Source of the DNA: Lingula anatina
Taxonomy: Eukaryota; Brachiopoda; Lingulata; Lingulida; Lingulidae
DNA: 64,000 nt
Reading direction: 5' to 3'
NCBI RefSeq assembly: GCF_001039355.2
Contig: NW_019776021.1
Location: forward strand, 51,158-115,157
The notes under the pieces are model-generated. The model was not told the DNA's origin. It ran no database searches and worked only from the letters and a program-made list of their open reading frames with translations. How positions within the stretch are numbered: the first letter of the stretch is position 1; the number at the start of each line of letters is the position of its first letter. The translations under genes were made by a program, and so were the position numbers. Below are positions 25,565 through 36,952 of the stretch, one piece after another.

Positions 25565-27053
25565 TGTAAAGATTTTGCAGCCTTGGGTGCCTTGCCTGGA
25601 GAGACGCCGTGCGATGTTGTGCAATCCTGTGACATTATTTTTTCATCTGTAGCCAATCCTGCAGCTTTAAAAGATGTGAGTTTTTTAGTTATAGGTATAA
25701 TAATTTTTATGTTGACTTCCAATCTGTATTTGAAGGTTTTATCTATTTTTGTTGCATTTCCATTGTTTTGGCATATACAAGGGCATGAAAATATCTATAG
25801 CTTTTCTAATATCTTATCTTAATATTATTTCTGTTATTGGTTAAATTGCATACTCCTTTGTTAACCAGAAAGAAATCTTAACTCTCTTTAATTAACAATT
25901 ATGCTGCATATTTGTTGTCAAGATCAAAAAGTAAAAGAATATAAATTAAGACCAGACTTTTAATATTCCCTTGTCATTTTTTTCCACGTTCTAGCTTGTC
26001 TTTGGCAACTGTGGGGTGCTTCAAGGTATATCACCAGGGAAAAGTTTTGTGGATATGTCTTCAGTGGACGTAGAAACCATAACAGATATCAATGAGGTAA
26101 TTTCATTCTGTTATTTGGCATAAAAGTTTCAGGGGTGGATCCAGAGATATTTTCTGACAGTCTTCCAAATTATCTTTGTGGATTCATCCTCCATCTTTGA
26201 CCATCTTGGAATAAAAGTATTAGAATATAAACTTATAAACTTATAAAAATTCAGACTATCTTCCAAAAGACCCAGAAGATGGCTTCTTCCGACCCCGATT
26301 TGATAGTATACTGTGCATATTCAATTGCATTATTTAGTTTGATTCTTAAGTTGTGTTGCCTCAATCAGTTTCGTTTAATTTCTATGCAAATGAATTGTTA
26401 ACTTTTTAACTTTTGTAACTCCCTGTGGGCAACTATGATGTGTGACAACATTATCTAGAACTAGTGTTTGGGATCACAGAGACTTCTAAGACTTCTTAAC
26501 ATTGATCTGTGGATTGGGTATTTAGTAAATCCGTTGTTCTTGTCTCTAGGCAATAACAATGAGAAATGGCAGGTTTCTGGAAGCGCCAGTATTTGGTAGC
26601 AAGGAGGCATCTGAGGACGGACAGCTTGTGGTTTTAGCTGCAGGAGACAGGGATCTCTATGATGATTGTTTATCTTGTTTTGAAGCTATTGGAAGAAAAA
26701 CATACTACTTAGGTAAGTCATAATCTTGGTCTGTAGGTGATAGAAATTTTATAGTTGTTTGTTTCGTTGTATTATTTCATCTCATCTGCCTAAAAATTGA
26801 AATGATCAGTTTTTTTTATATTTATGGCCTAAGTGTAACTAATAGTCAGTTTTAAAAGAATTATGTGAATTTTTCTTTTTGTCTCATCCACCCGTATTAC
26901 ACTGGTTTCAGCTTGTAAGTTTTTACCTTTTGGATTTGTTAGTGCTCTAAAATTCATTGTAAAGTAGAAGCATGTGGGAGATAAATACCTTTGGAAGAGG
27001 ACCTATCTGAATTAACAGTGACTCAGATTGGTTGGCTGATACATTATTTTATT

Positions 27054-27092
<39 letters not shown>

Positions 27093-28213
27093 GGTGAAAT
27101 TGGCAATGGTGCCCGGATGCGTCTGGTCCTCAGTATGGTTCTGGGCACTGTAATAGCTGGTTTGTCCGAAGGCATGGCTCTGGCAGGGAAAGTGGGTCTG
27201 CACCAAGAAGACCTCCTAGAAATCCTAAGTCTTAGTTCCCTCAACTGCTCACTGTTCAGAAGTAAAGGTTATGGTAAGTAGGGTAATGTGAAGAATTTGT
27301 TTCTTTAAATTTCTTGATGAAAAGTCATTGAAGAGAGAAAAGCAAAGATGGTATATGAAATCTTGTTTTTTTTTTCTCTGTTTTGTTGGGCTCTTATCTG
27401 GATAGGCAGAATTTTTAACCAGACAGAGGCGCTGGGGTTTTTTATGCTTTGCAGACTTTTTAGTTAACTTAAACAGAAACTGTGTGAGAATAATCTGGTA
27501 TATAAAAGAGATATCATTCACAGTTTAACTCATCACATAAAGTTAATTCCCCATTGGTTTTCGATACTGAAATTCTATTTCAGTTGTGTACAAAACATTG
27601 TAGAGCTTTTTGTTGGAAATTGGAAATATTTCAGGAAATACTCTCTGAAATAAATTGTAACATGCATTAACCTTGCAGCTATGATGGAGAATTCCTATAA
27701 CCCAAGAGCTCTTCTCCAAAACCAGCAAAAGGACATGCGACTCTCCCTAAACCTAGGAGACGAGGTGGACCAGCCCCTAGCAGTGGCAGCTGCAGCCAAC
27801 GAGGTAAGAAGGAAGGGTCCTTGAGGGATATAGGCAGTTTCACAAACCTTTAAAATTGGTCTTGGCGCTACTGGTCTTTGGTCTTAATCATCTAGGTTGC
27901 TTTTCAGTAAGAATCTATAAGCCCATACCCCCCTCTCCCCTAATAATATTGTATATAAGATCAGATATATATTTTTGAGCTGTTGGATTGGTGTGTTGGA
28001 CAGCTGACCAGTTTGAACCATCTATTTAGATTTATTGCAGAAAAAGTAAAATGACTAATGTACATTGATTTTTTTTTTTTTTTTTTTTTACGTCTCTGGG
28101 CACCTGAAACTGACTAATTACTGACCTTTTCCTTCCAGATGTACAAGAAAGCCAAAGCAAGAGGTTATGGAACAAGTGATGTGGCAGCAGTGTTCAGAGC
28201 AGCAGATATATGA
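25565..28213 (+). CDS. GLYR1: GLYR1/NP60 (3' six exons): beta-hydroxyacid dehydrogenase-like domain
   Basis: Six exons join in frame: 25565-25675, 25995-26096, 26550-26712, 27094-27273, 27679-27803 and 28139-28213 (stop TGA), giving 251 residues. The protein runs from the middle of the Rossmann fold ([28 protein letters not shown]) through FLEAPVFG into the all-helical C-terminal domain, ending [20 protein letters not shown]. In animals GLYR1 is a nuclear chromatin factor: an N-terminal PWWP domain binds nucleosomes, and this domain tetramerises and acts in demethylase and enhancer complexes. The catalytic Lys of active relatives (GAKMKLIVN) is Arg here (GARMRLVLS), the following Asn is Ser, and the Ser of the substrate motif (VSG) is Phe. 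Catalysis is therefore probably lost. The PWWP and N-terminal exons are not seen. The acceptor of the fourth exon sits directly behind a (TTTA)n repeat. Confidence 0.92.
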
Positions 28214-30758
28214 GGGAAACCCCCAAACTTCCATTCTCACTTTCTTTTTCAATGTTCTGGACATGTTATACATGATTGGACTTGTCTGATGCCTGGCCTG
28301 ACTAATAATAGAGGATGTAGACGAGTTTTATGTTCTACCAGTAAAAGTATCTGGATAGATGGAGCCAGTGGTATCTAGATCTGGTTTTATAGACTTTGTA
28401 AAAGCTGCTGCAACAGTTGTGTTTTGCCTGGCTGATCAAATAAGGTGGGGGGGGGGGGGGGGGTAGACTTGGTTTCGTGATATTCAGAAAAGAGCAGGTA
28501 TAATGGTAACAGTGTTGTAGACCAGTTTTGTTATGGCTGGCTGAGAGTATTATTATAAGTTAGAAAAATTATAGTAGCATTTCTCTCTCCATTTCATCTC
28601 GGTATGGCAGATGTATAGTGTGGACAAATCCAGCTTTAGGCTGAGCATACACCACTGCAGGGATGAGATTTTTCCGACTATAGGCGGAGTTCCTTCTTTT
28701 TGGAAGCCAAAAATATCACAAAAATATTCCGCCACATCATATTTTCCAACTTTTTCATCCTTGCCCTTGTCTTCATCAGATTTTGTTACTGAACAGTCAA
28801 AATTGATTAAAAGTTAAGCTCTTATTGGTTCTCATATGTCATTTGACTGACTTAGTTCCACAAATCCCATAATATTCTTGGTAAAGGATATGGAGGATTC
28901 TGTTGACTAGAGCAGACTGAAAAAACCATCAATGAAATATTTTATTTTGATTCTGAATCCTATCTGAATATGGTGAGTAGAGAAGTGTTAAATGTGAAAA
29001 TATTTCAAGTAGCTGGTATAAGTCCATGATGAATCCTGAGCAATTAATATAGTAATTTTTAAACAAGCTTAATGTTTGCTAAACGTATCTGAACTACATG
29101 AAAATGGACTGCATTATTTGAAGGCGGTGAGTCAATTTCTAATGGGTCACAAGCTAAGTTTTCATGAATACTTTTTAATAATTGCTCCCTTATTGTTATT
29201 ATTCTGATATAAGTCAAACCAATTCTGTTATTTTTTTATTATTTTTTCTGTAAGAATCACGTAGGAAGGTTTGGTCTCAGTCAGATCACATTTTATGGAT
29301 ATTTTAACTATGAACTAACAGATGGATTCAGCATTTTTATCAATAAGAAGTATATTATACTATTTTTATGTTGTACAGTAGGAGACATTTTAGTAATGAA
29401 TTGTTATGTTTGTGTATAGAACACCAGTTGAGAAGACTAAATAGCCCTGACAGTTATACTGAGAAATAAATACCAATTTATAAGTATAAAATATTCCCTG
29501 AAGTTAGGGATGATGAATAACTGTACTGATGTATTATGTAAATATTAGTTAAGTGTAACACAAACTTTAAGGCATGCTTCCTGTAGATTTAGAGTCAGTA
29601 CCTCTAAATAAATCTTGCACAAAAAATGAAACTGTCAGTTTATTGCAGTCAAGTATTATAACTGTATAGTTTGTCTAATTGATTACCCCAGGCTGCAATG
29701 ATGATTCAATTAAATAAATAAATAAATAAATAAATAATTAGAACTGTAAATGAGTTGTTTGTGTCATAGCTTGGCAATTAATTGATATGTTACATAGATG
29801 ATGTTCACATGGTCTAATTTTGATATGTGAATTGTACGTGACTGAAAAATGAGGAGAAAACATTTAAATTTTAAATTTGAGCCAAATTTAAGACTAAACT
29901 TGAAAATTATTATTTTAACAATGTTCACTTTTTATCATTTTCCCCCAAATAACAAGGTAAACAGAGGTGAAAGTTTATATATAAATAGAATTTATTGCAA
30001 CTCAAAAATAATTAACAATGCTTTATGACTAACAAAATCTTTACTCTCATGAAACAATCTCTTGATTTCCATATAAAATATTGAGAAGAGATACAAGAAA
30101 AAGTTGTCTTGAATATAAATATAATTTTAGTTTTACTTTTAAAAAAAAGTAAAATTTGCATATATACTTACATAGATGCCTCTTGATATATACTTTGAGT
30201 AAAGCAGTAAAAATTCAATACAAAACAAGATCACTTCTAATTCAATAAGAAAATAATCTTCCTATATATATATGAAATATTCTTAAAAATTGTGGACGGA
30301 CTTATTTGCTATGGCACAGTATATGGCAAAATATTATTTAAATAAGGACGGACTAAGTAAAATGACTAAAAGCTTATCTTACATGCCCATACATGTGGAC
30401 ATTTTTCCTTTAATCTTTAGAACTGGTATCAATCCTAATTAATGTTTCTCAAAAATGACACATTGGCAGGTAGTAGTTATCACCAGTTTTCAGCCAAAAT
30501 ACTTTTTTTGCCAAAAAGTTATAACACAACTATAAAAATATTCAAAAATGAAAATAAAACTCAATAGCCAGAAGCTTGAAATTAAAAATAATGCGCTAGG
30601 ATCCAACCTTAGGGAGAGACCCCCCCCCCCCCCCACCACCACCACAAAAAAAAAACTTATTAAAAATAGAAAACAAAGCAATGAACAGCATCACTGGAAC
30701 AGAATTCTACTAAAAGGTGAAGTTTGCAACATTGTTGAAGTTTACAATTTGCCAATGT
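28214..30758. other. Convergent 3' region between GLYR1 and the U1 gene
   Basis: No coding exon is seen. Plus-strand AATAAA motifs suitable for GLYR1 lie near 29465, 29606 and inside the (AAAT)n tract at 29711-29738. A minus-strand AATAAA suitable for U1 lies near 29990. The region also holds a poly-G run (28446-28463) and a poly-C run (30620-30634). Confidence 0.45.
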
Positions 30759-33744
30759 TTAGTATTGAATTCCACTTTCGCTGTCACCTGTGCTTATTGT
30801 TTCTCTGTGGTATTTTACCCATTCTTCAGGGGGGGATTGAAATGGCGATCTCTCCGCCGAACTTCTTCTTTTCCTTTTGTGACTTTGATAATGTTGCTTT
30901 CTTTTTCTGCGAAAAAAGTCACTGTCTTCCAGGGATGGTATATACGAAAATGGTGTTCCCTGAAATAATACAGTTAATGTATGGCATAAAATCGCAGAAT
31001 AAATAAAATAATTAATTGATTTGCCCTTCATCATAAACTTTTTTGACAAATAGGCAAGAACCTGTATCAAAAATCACATTGTCCTCATTCAGAGCAGTTT
31101 TGATTAAAATTGTTCAGTTCTGTTCTGTGTACTCACGTTATTCATTGAAGCTTCCAAGTTGGTTTGAGTAGAGCTGAGATTACTAGGGGATTTTGGCTGT
31201 TTAGGTGTGTTGTGGACTTCTGATACAGAATCCTGAATAAAAATTTAAAAAAAACACTTTAACCACAGTAATAATGATGAAGATCTTCTAAGTGAGCATA
31301 CTTTGGTTAATTTAGTTATATAATACAGTAATTTTACATTGCTAGTAATATTTCATATCCCAAAAATGTTTTTTTTTTTAAATCTATTACAGGTTTTTTT
31401 TTTTGCTCGCTGAATGAAATTTAAACAGGGTATTTTTCTTTCAAAATGTGCTTGCATCAATCATACTGCAGCAAAAATTAAGAACAAAGATGTTCTGAAA
31501 ATCAGGAAAACTACCTGACCGAATTCCTGAAAACCACTGTGTTTTCCCATCTTTTTCCAGTTTTCCTTGTATCTGTGGGTAAATGTTCTTGGCTCGTCAT
31601 CCTCTGTGGGGCTGCTAATCCTTTCTGTCTGTCTGTTTTGTGCCCTATCTTGTAGCCTGTCATGTCTTTTGAGATTGGAGGGACTCAATCTTGACACAGA
31701 GGGGTCTCTTTCATTCATTGATGGGCCCTTTCTGTCACTTATAAGCCTTTTCACATAAGTTTGGCCGTCTCTCGACACAGACGAATCTTCAAAACTGGTT
31801 ACAGCAAAATGTGCTTTAGGACCTTTGTTATATTTCCTTGGAGATATTGGCCTTGTTCTTGATACAGGTGCTTCTTGAATGTCTATCAAATCTTGAGGCA
31901 TTGTTGGTGGACTTTGTCCAACTTTATTGCGTTTTCTCGCACTGACTGGATAAGGTATTGACTCGGGAATGTAGTAAGATGCTGTGGCACCTCCTGGACT
32001 TTGCCCTCTGTTTTGATATTGTTGTTGAACAAATGGACTGCCATTTGAAAGGGGTGATTCTCTTAAGGGGAACATATTGCCATTGCTTAACACAGACTTC
32101 TGTCTGCCATTCTTAAGGTCATTTCTGTCATATGCTGCTGGTATGGTCTCTTCTTCGGCGCCATAGTAATATGTACCATTAATTTCCCTATGGGCATCTG
32201 GCACTCCATTACCAATGAAAGTCTTTGGATTAATTTTCTTTTCCTTTCTCATGAAAGAAAATATTTTATTTTTCTTCACTGAAGATTTCTTGTCCTTCCA
32301 GTTAAACCTATCTATTATTCTTGTTGGAAAAGTTTTGATGTATTTCTTCTGTTGTGGAGTTAGGCGAGTTTTGGGGGAATGAATACTGCGCATGATGGGT
32401 AATTGGCTTGCAACAGATGTTTTGTCATTACTACTTGGATGAAAACTGCTTGTAGACACAGAAACACTTTCCTGGTCATATGCGCTGAATTCAGTACTGG
32501 ACAAGCAAGACTGATTCTCTGACATCCGACTGCGCTCTGCAAACACTGCTATCAGGATGACGACGCAAAGAACTGCTAGGCTACTGCATCCTGCTATCAA
32601 TAGAATCTCCCAGTGGATCAGGACTGAAATAAGTTAAATACATTAAAATAAATACATAGATATCATGTGAAAAGGGTGATTGTTCATTGCTCTTTCATTT
32701 GTGTTATATCATTCCCTTGATTGTTTCATCAGTTCCACTAGTCAATTCTAACTAATTCTTAATAAATGCATTCAGTGGAATATAGTTGTGTCTAATATAC
32801 TTTTTTTGCACAATGAATCTGTGGGATATGAAAAAGTAACAATCACATTTGATGTTAATATTAATTATTTAAAATGTATTTGCTATAATTTTTTACCTTT
32901 AGTGTCACATTGGTCTCCCACAAAACCCTCATTGCACCTGAATTTTTTTAAAATATCAAATGACTAAAGCACTTGGGAATTTCCAATAAACAGATCATTG
33001 CTGAATTTACAGAAATAATTAACAAGACAGCACTGCATATTGCACTCATTTAAGGTTAAGAATATAAAAAGCGATCTAACAAATGCTAATTTTCAATCTG
33101 ATATTTTTCTATGTTGCACCATGGCCTGACACCATTATATTTAGATCAGCTGAGGAGATATAAATCTTGAAAGGATGACTAGAAAAAGCTTGGCTTACTG
33201 GCATGACAACAAGTTCCCTCCATTTTCTTGACATTTTCCATTGTTGCTGCAGCTGGTGCTTTCACAAATTTCTGGAAACACATTCAATTTAAAATTTACT
33301 TATAACGAACATTTTGGCTCCAAATATTTTATTTTATCAATTATTTATATTCCTACTTAAGTTGTATTACCATCATGATCCTATACATGAAAGCAACTAA
33401 AAGAAATTATGTATTAGCTGTAATAATTTCTGTAACTAGTCGGGAATTCATTTAGGGCTGTTTCAAGAAGTAAAATGTGGACTCTTTAGAAATAAACTAC
33501 ATAGACGAGAAGGATTTTTCACTAATTTTTTTTTTTTGAATACAGAAAAACAAAGACCAGACTGAGACTCATTATACAGATATGTGTATGGTAATANACT
33601 TACCTGTACATTTTCTTCCTGGTGATGTGACATTGTCATCTCTAAATCCCTCACTGCACTGACATTGGTAAGAACCAAATGTATTGATGCATGACCCCAA
33701 TGTTGAGCAGTCATTGGTGTCAGCAGTTTGGCACTCATTGTAAT
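30759..33744 (-). CDS. U1 3' exons: two EGF-like domains, TM segment, long basic cytoplasmic tail
   Basis: Six exons join in frame on the minus strand: 33744-33604, 33271-33199, 32937-32897, 32623-31515, 31232-31137 and 30959-30759 (stop). The first encodes a calcium-binding-type EGF domain (DYNECQTADTNDC...GRKCT) with phase 1-1 borders. Exons two and three build a second six-cysteine EGF domain (ICESTSCSNNGKC ... CQCNEGFVGDQC). The large exon opens with a TM helix (WEILLIAGCSSLAVLCVVIL) and a tail of about 440 residues, rich in Ser, Arg, Lys, SP motifs and tyrosines (TYYYGAEEE). The last exon carries the strongly basic RRKRKQHYQSHKRKRR. No signal peptide of its own is found, and the chitin-binding mucin exon ends about 270 bp upstream on the same strand at an assembly gap. 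I infer one gene: a membrane-tethered chitin-binding mucin. An N lies in the donor region of the first EGF exon. Confidence 0.8.
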
Positions 33745-34010
33745 CTGAAAATGAATTTTTGAACATATTTTCTATATATTTCTCAAGAAAGTTTAAGCTG
33801 GTATCATATTTTATCTTAAAATTACATACAAAATAATTGTCTTAACTGGAGTGCACAGTTGTAGAATGCAGTACTCGACCAAGGCAAAATGTAAATAATA
33901 AAATTATTTATAAAATACTGGGAGACTCAGGTTTGATTAAAAATGTAGTCACTTTTTTTCTTTCCTGACTACTGTTTTTCAATGTTGTCACTTTTTTCTT
34001 TCCTGAATAC

Positions 34011-34077
34011 NNNNNNNNNNNNNNNNNNNNNNNNNNNNNNNNNNNNNNNNNNNNNNNNNNNNNNNNNNNNNNNNNNN
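34011..34077. other. Assembly gap (67 N) inside the mucin repeat
   Basis: A run of N interrupts the U1 mucin array at its 3' end. Copies of a motif containing TCAGGAAAGAAAAAAGTGAC lie just below the gap. The true repeat number, the exon end and its splice donor are hidden here. Single N bases also occur at 33597, 35813 and 49628. Confidence 0.95.
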
Positions 34078-36952
34078 GGTGATTCAGATGTGGTTGTTGG
34101 TGATTCAGTTGTTGGTGCTGGTGATTCAGTTGAACTTGTTGGAAATTCTGTTGTGGTTGTTGGTGATTCATTTGTAGTTCTTGGTGATTCAGTTGAGGTT
34201 GTTGGTGATTCAGTTGTTGTTGCTGGTGATTCGGTTGAGCTTGTTGGTGGTTTAGTTGTAGTTGTTGGTGATTCAGTTTTGGTTGTTGGTGATTTAGAAG
34301 TGGTAGTTGGTGATTCAGTTGTGGGTGATTCAGTTGTGGTTGTTGGAGATTCAGTTGTAGTTGTTGGTGATTCAGTGGTGGTTGTTGGCAATTCCGTTGT
34401 GGTTGTTGTTGATTCAGTTGTGGTTGTTTGTGATTCAGTTGTGGTTGTTGGTGATTTAGTTGTAGTTGTTGGTGATTTGGTTGTAGTTGTTGGTGATTCA
34501 TTTGTAGTTCTTGGTGAATCAGTTGAGGTTGTTGGTGATTCAGTTGTTGTTTCTGGTGATTTGGTTGAGGTTGTTGGCGATTCAGTTGTGGTTGTTGGTG
34601 CTGGTGATTCGGTTGAGCTTGTTGGTAATTCTGTTGTGGTTGTTGGTGATTCAGTTGAGGTTGTTGGTGATTCAGTTGTTGTCGCTGGTGATTTGGTTGA
34701 GCTTGTTGGTGATTTGGTTGTAGTTGTTGGTGATTCATTTGTAGTTCTTGGTGATTCAGTTGAGGTAGTTGGTGATTCAGTTGTTGTTGCTGGTGATTCG
34801 GTTGAGCTTGTTGGTGATTCAGTTGTGGTTGTTGGTGATGCATTTGTAGTTGTTAATGATTCAGTTTTGGTTGTTGGTGATTCAGAAGTGGTAGTTGGTG
34901 ATTCAGTTGTGGGTGATTCAGTTGTGGATGTTGGAGATTCAGGCGTAGTTGTTGATGATTCAGTTGTAGTTGTTGGTGATTCAGTGGTGGTTGTTGGTGA
35001 TTCAGTTGTGGTTGTTGGTGATTCGGTTTTGGTTGTTAGTGATTCAGTTGTGGTTGTTGGTTCAGTTGTAGTTGTTGGTGATTCGGTTGTTGTTTGTGGT
35101 GATTCAGTTGTAGTTGTTGGTGATCCAGTTGTAGTTGTTGGTGATTCAGTGGTGGCTGTTTGTGATTCAGTTGTTGTTACTGGTGATTCGGTTGAGCTTG
35201 TTGGTGATTCAGTTGTGGTTGTTGGTGCATGTGATTCGGGTGAGCTTGTTGGTAATTGTGTTGTGGTTGTTGGTGATTCAGTTGAGGTTGTTGGTGATTC
35301 AGTTGTTGTTGCTGGTGATTTGGTTGTAGTTGTCAGTAATTTCATTGAGGTTGTTGGTGATTCAGTTGTGATTGTTGGAGATTCAGTTGCAGTTTTTGGT
35401 GATTCAGTGGCGGTCGTTGGTGATTCAGTTGTTGGTGCTGGTGATTCGGTTGAGCTTGTTGGTAATTCTGTTGTGGTTGTTGGTGATTCAGGTGAAGTTG
35501 TTGGTGATTCAGTTGTTGTTGCTCTTGGTTCGGTTGAGCTTGTTGGTGATTCAGTTGTGGTTGTTGGTGATTCGGTTTTGGTTGTTGGTGATTCATTTGT
35601 AGTTCTTGGTGAATCAGTTGTTGTTGATGGTGATTCAGTTTTGGTTGTTGGTGATTCAGTAGTGGTAGTTGGTGAATTAGTAGTGGTTCTTGGAGATTTA
35701 TTTGTGGTTGATGGTGAATCAGTTGTGGTTGTTGGTGATTCAGTTGTAGTTGTTGGTGATTCAGTTGTGGTTGTTGGTGATTCATTTTTGGTTGTTGGTG
35801 ATTCAGTTGTAGNCGGTGATGCAGTTGTAGTTGTTGGTGACTCAGTTGTGGTTGTCGGTGATGCAGTTGTAGTTGCTGGTGATTCAGTTGGAATTAGTGA
35901 TTCAGTTGTGTTCGCTTGTGATCCAGTACTCCCTGTGTATGATCCGGCCGTGGTAATGTCAGTAGTAGGGGAAGGACAGGCGTATTGCCAGGGCCAAACG
36001 CAGGTACTGTTAACTGGACTAAAATTGAGACCTGCAGAACATGGCGTTTCTACCAGCATACCGTTCGAGCATCTAAGATATATGGTACAGTCTCCGGTCG
36101 GGTGCACGTAGTTCTGGCCATGTGTACATGTCGTTGTCGACGTGACTCCTGGTGTAGTAGGCGTAACTGTCCGAGGAGTGGTGCTACCTGTCCCTGTATA
36201 CGGCGCCGCAGTAGTGGTTGTGGTGGTGGTGGTAGGGCAAGTGTAATCGCTAGGCCAAACGCAGCTATTATCATCTGGACGGAAAAACAGGCCAGCCCCA
36301 CAGGACTGTTCTAAAAGTATGCCGTTTGCACATGAAAGATATCGGTTACAATCTCCGGACGGATGCACGTAGTATTGTCCATCTGTACATGTTGTTGTGG
36401 ACGTGACTCCTGGGGTAGTAGGAGTAACTGTCCGAGGAGTGGTGCTACCTGTCCCTGTATACGGTGCAGTAGTAGTGGTTGTAGTGGTGGTCGTAGGACA
36501 AGTGTACTGCCAGGGCCAAACACAGGTATTGTCATGTGGACTGAAGATGAGACCTGAAGCACATGACGTTTCTACAAGCATACCGTTCGAGCATCTAAGA
36601 TAAATGGTGCAGTCTCCGGACGGATGTACGTAGTTCTGTCCATGTGTGCATGTTGTTGTGGGCGTGACTCCTGGTGTAGTAGGAATAACTGTCAGAAGAG
36701 TGGTGCTACCTGTCCCTGTATACGGTGCTGTGGTAGTGGTTGTAGTGGTGGTCGTGGGGCAGGCGTAATCGCTAGGCCAAACGCAACTTCCGTCAGCTGG
36801 ACGGAAAATGAGGCCTGCCCCACAGGACTGTTCAAAAAGTATACCGTTGGCACAAGAAAGGTATCGGTTACAATCTCCGGACGGATGCGCGTAGTATTGT
36901 CCGCTTGTACATGTTGTTGTCGACGTGACTCCTGGGGTAGTTTGAAGGGCCA
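34078..36952 (-). CDS. U1 exon 2: four chitin-binding domains plus large Thr-rich mucin region
   Basis: A TTTCAG acceptor precedes 36952. The exon is phase 1 and joins the signal exon at 40755-40818. It encodes four CBM14/peritrophin-A domains (about 36757-36911, 36494-36655, 36230-36390 and 35967-36130), each with C-x12-C-x5-C-x9-C-x12-C-x7-C spacing and linkers such as TTTTTTAPYTGTGSTTP. Domains 1 and 3 (GQYYxHP...WPSDY) and 2 and 4 (GQNYVHP...WPWQY) alternate, so a two-domain unit was duplicated. Then follow about 600 residues of ESPTTTT-type heptads (21-bp units), a dense O-glycosylation region, running into the assembly gap. The N-terminal CTAGDTFPHP-type domain of U2, U4 and U5 is absent. 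The product is secreted or, if joined to the exons at 30759-33744, membrane-anchored. Confidence 0.85.
34079..35930 (-). repeat. 21-bp coding minisatellite (ESPTTTT)
   Basis: Degenerate tandem units of GAATCACCAACAACCACAAC(T) on the minus strand, encoding Glu-Ser-Pro-Thr-Thr-Thr-Thr with Ser/Ala/Lys variants. Because 21 is a multiple of three, other frames also stay open, including a plus-strand frame of GDSVVVV repeats that I do not consider a gene. Confidence 0.95.

Noticed and set aside
30548-31006. Plus-strand 152-codon frame
   Set aside because: It contains homopolymer-coded runs (PPPPPTTTTKKK) and is antisense to the last coding exon of U1.
33982-36111. Plus-strand frame of about 700 residues with GDSVVVV repeats
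   Set aside because: It is the antisense of the 21-bp mucin minisatellite and the CBM14 domains. It stays open only because the repeat length is a multiple of three, and it runs through the assembly gap.
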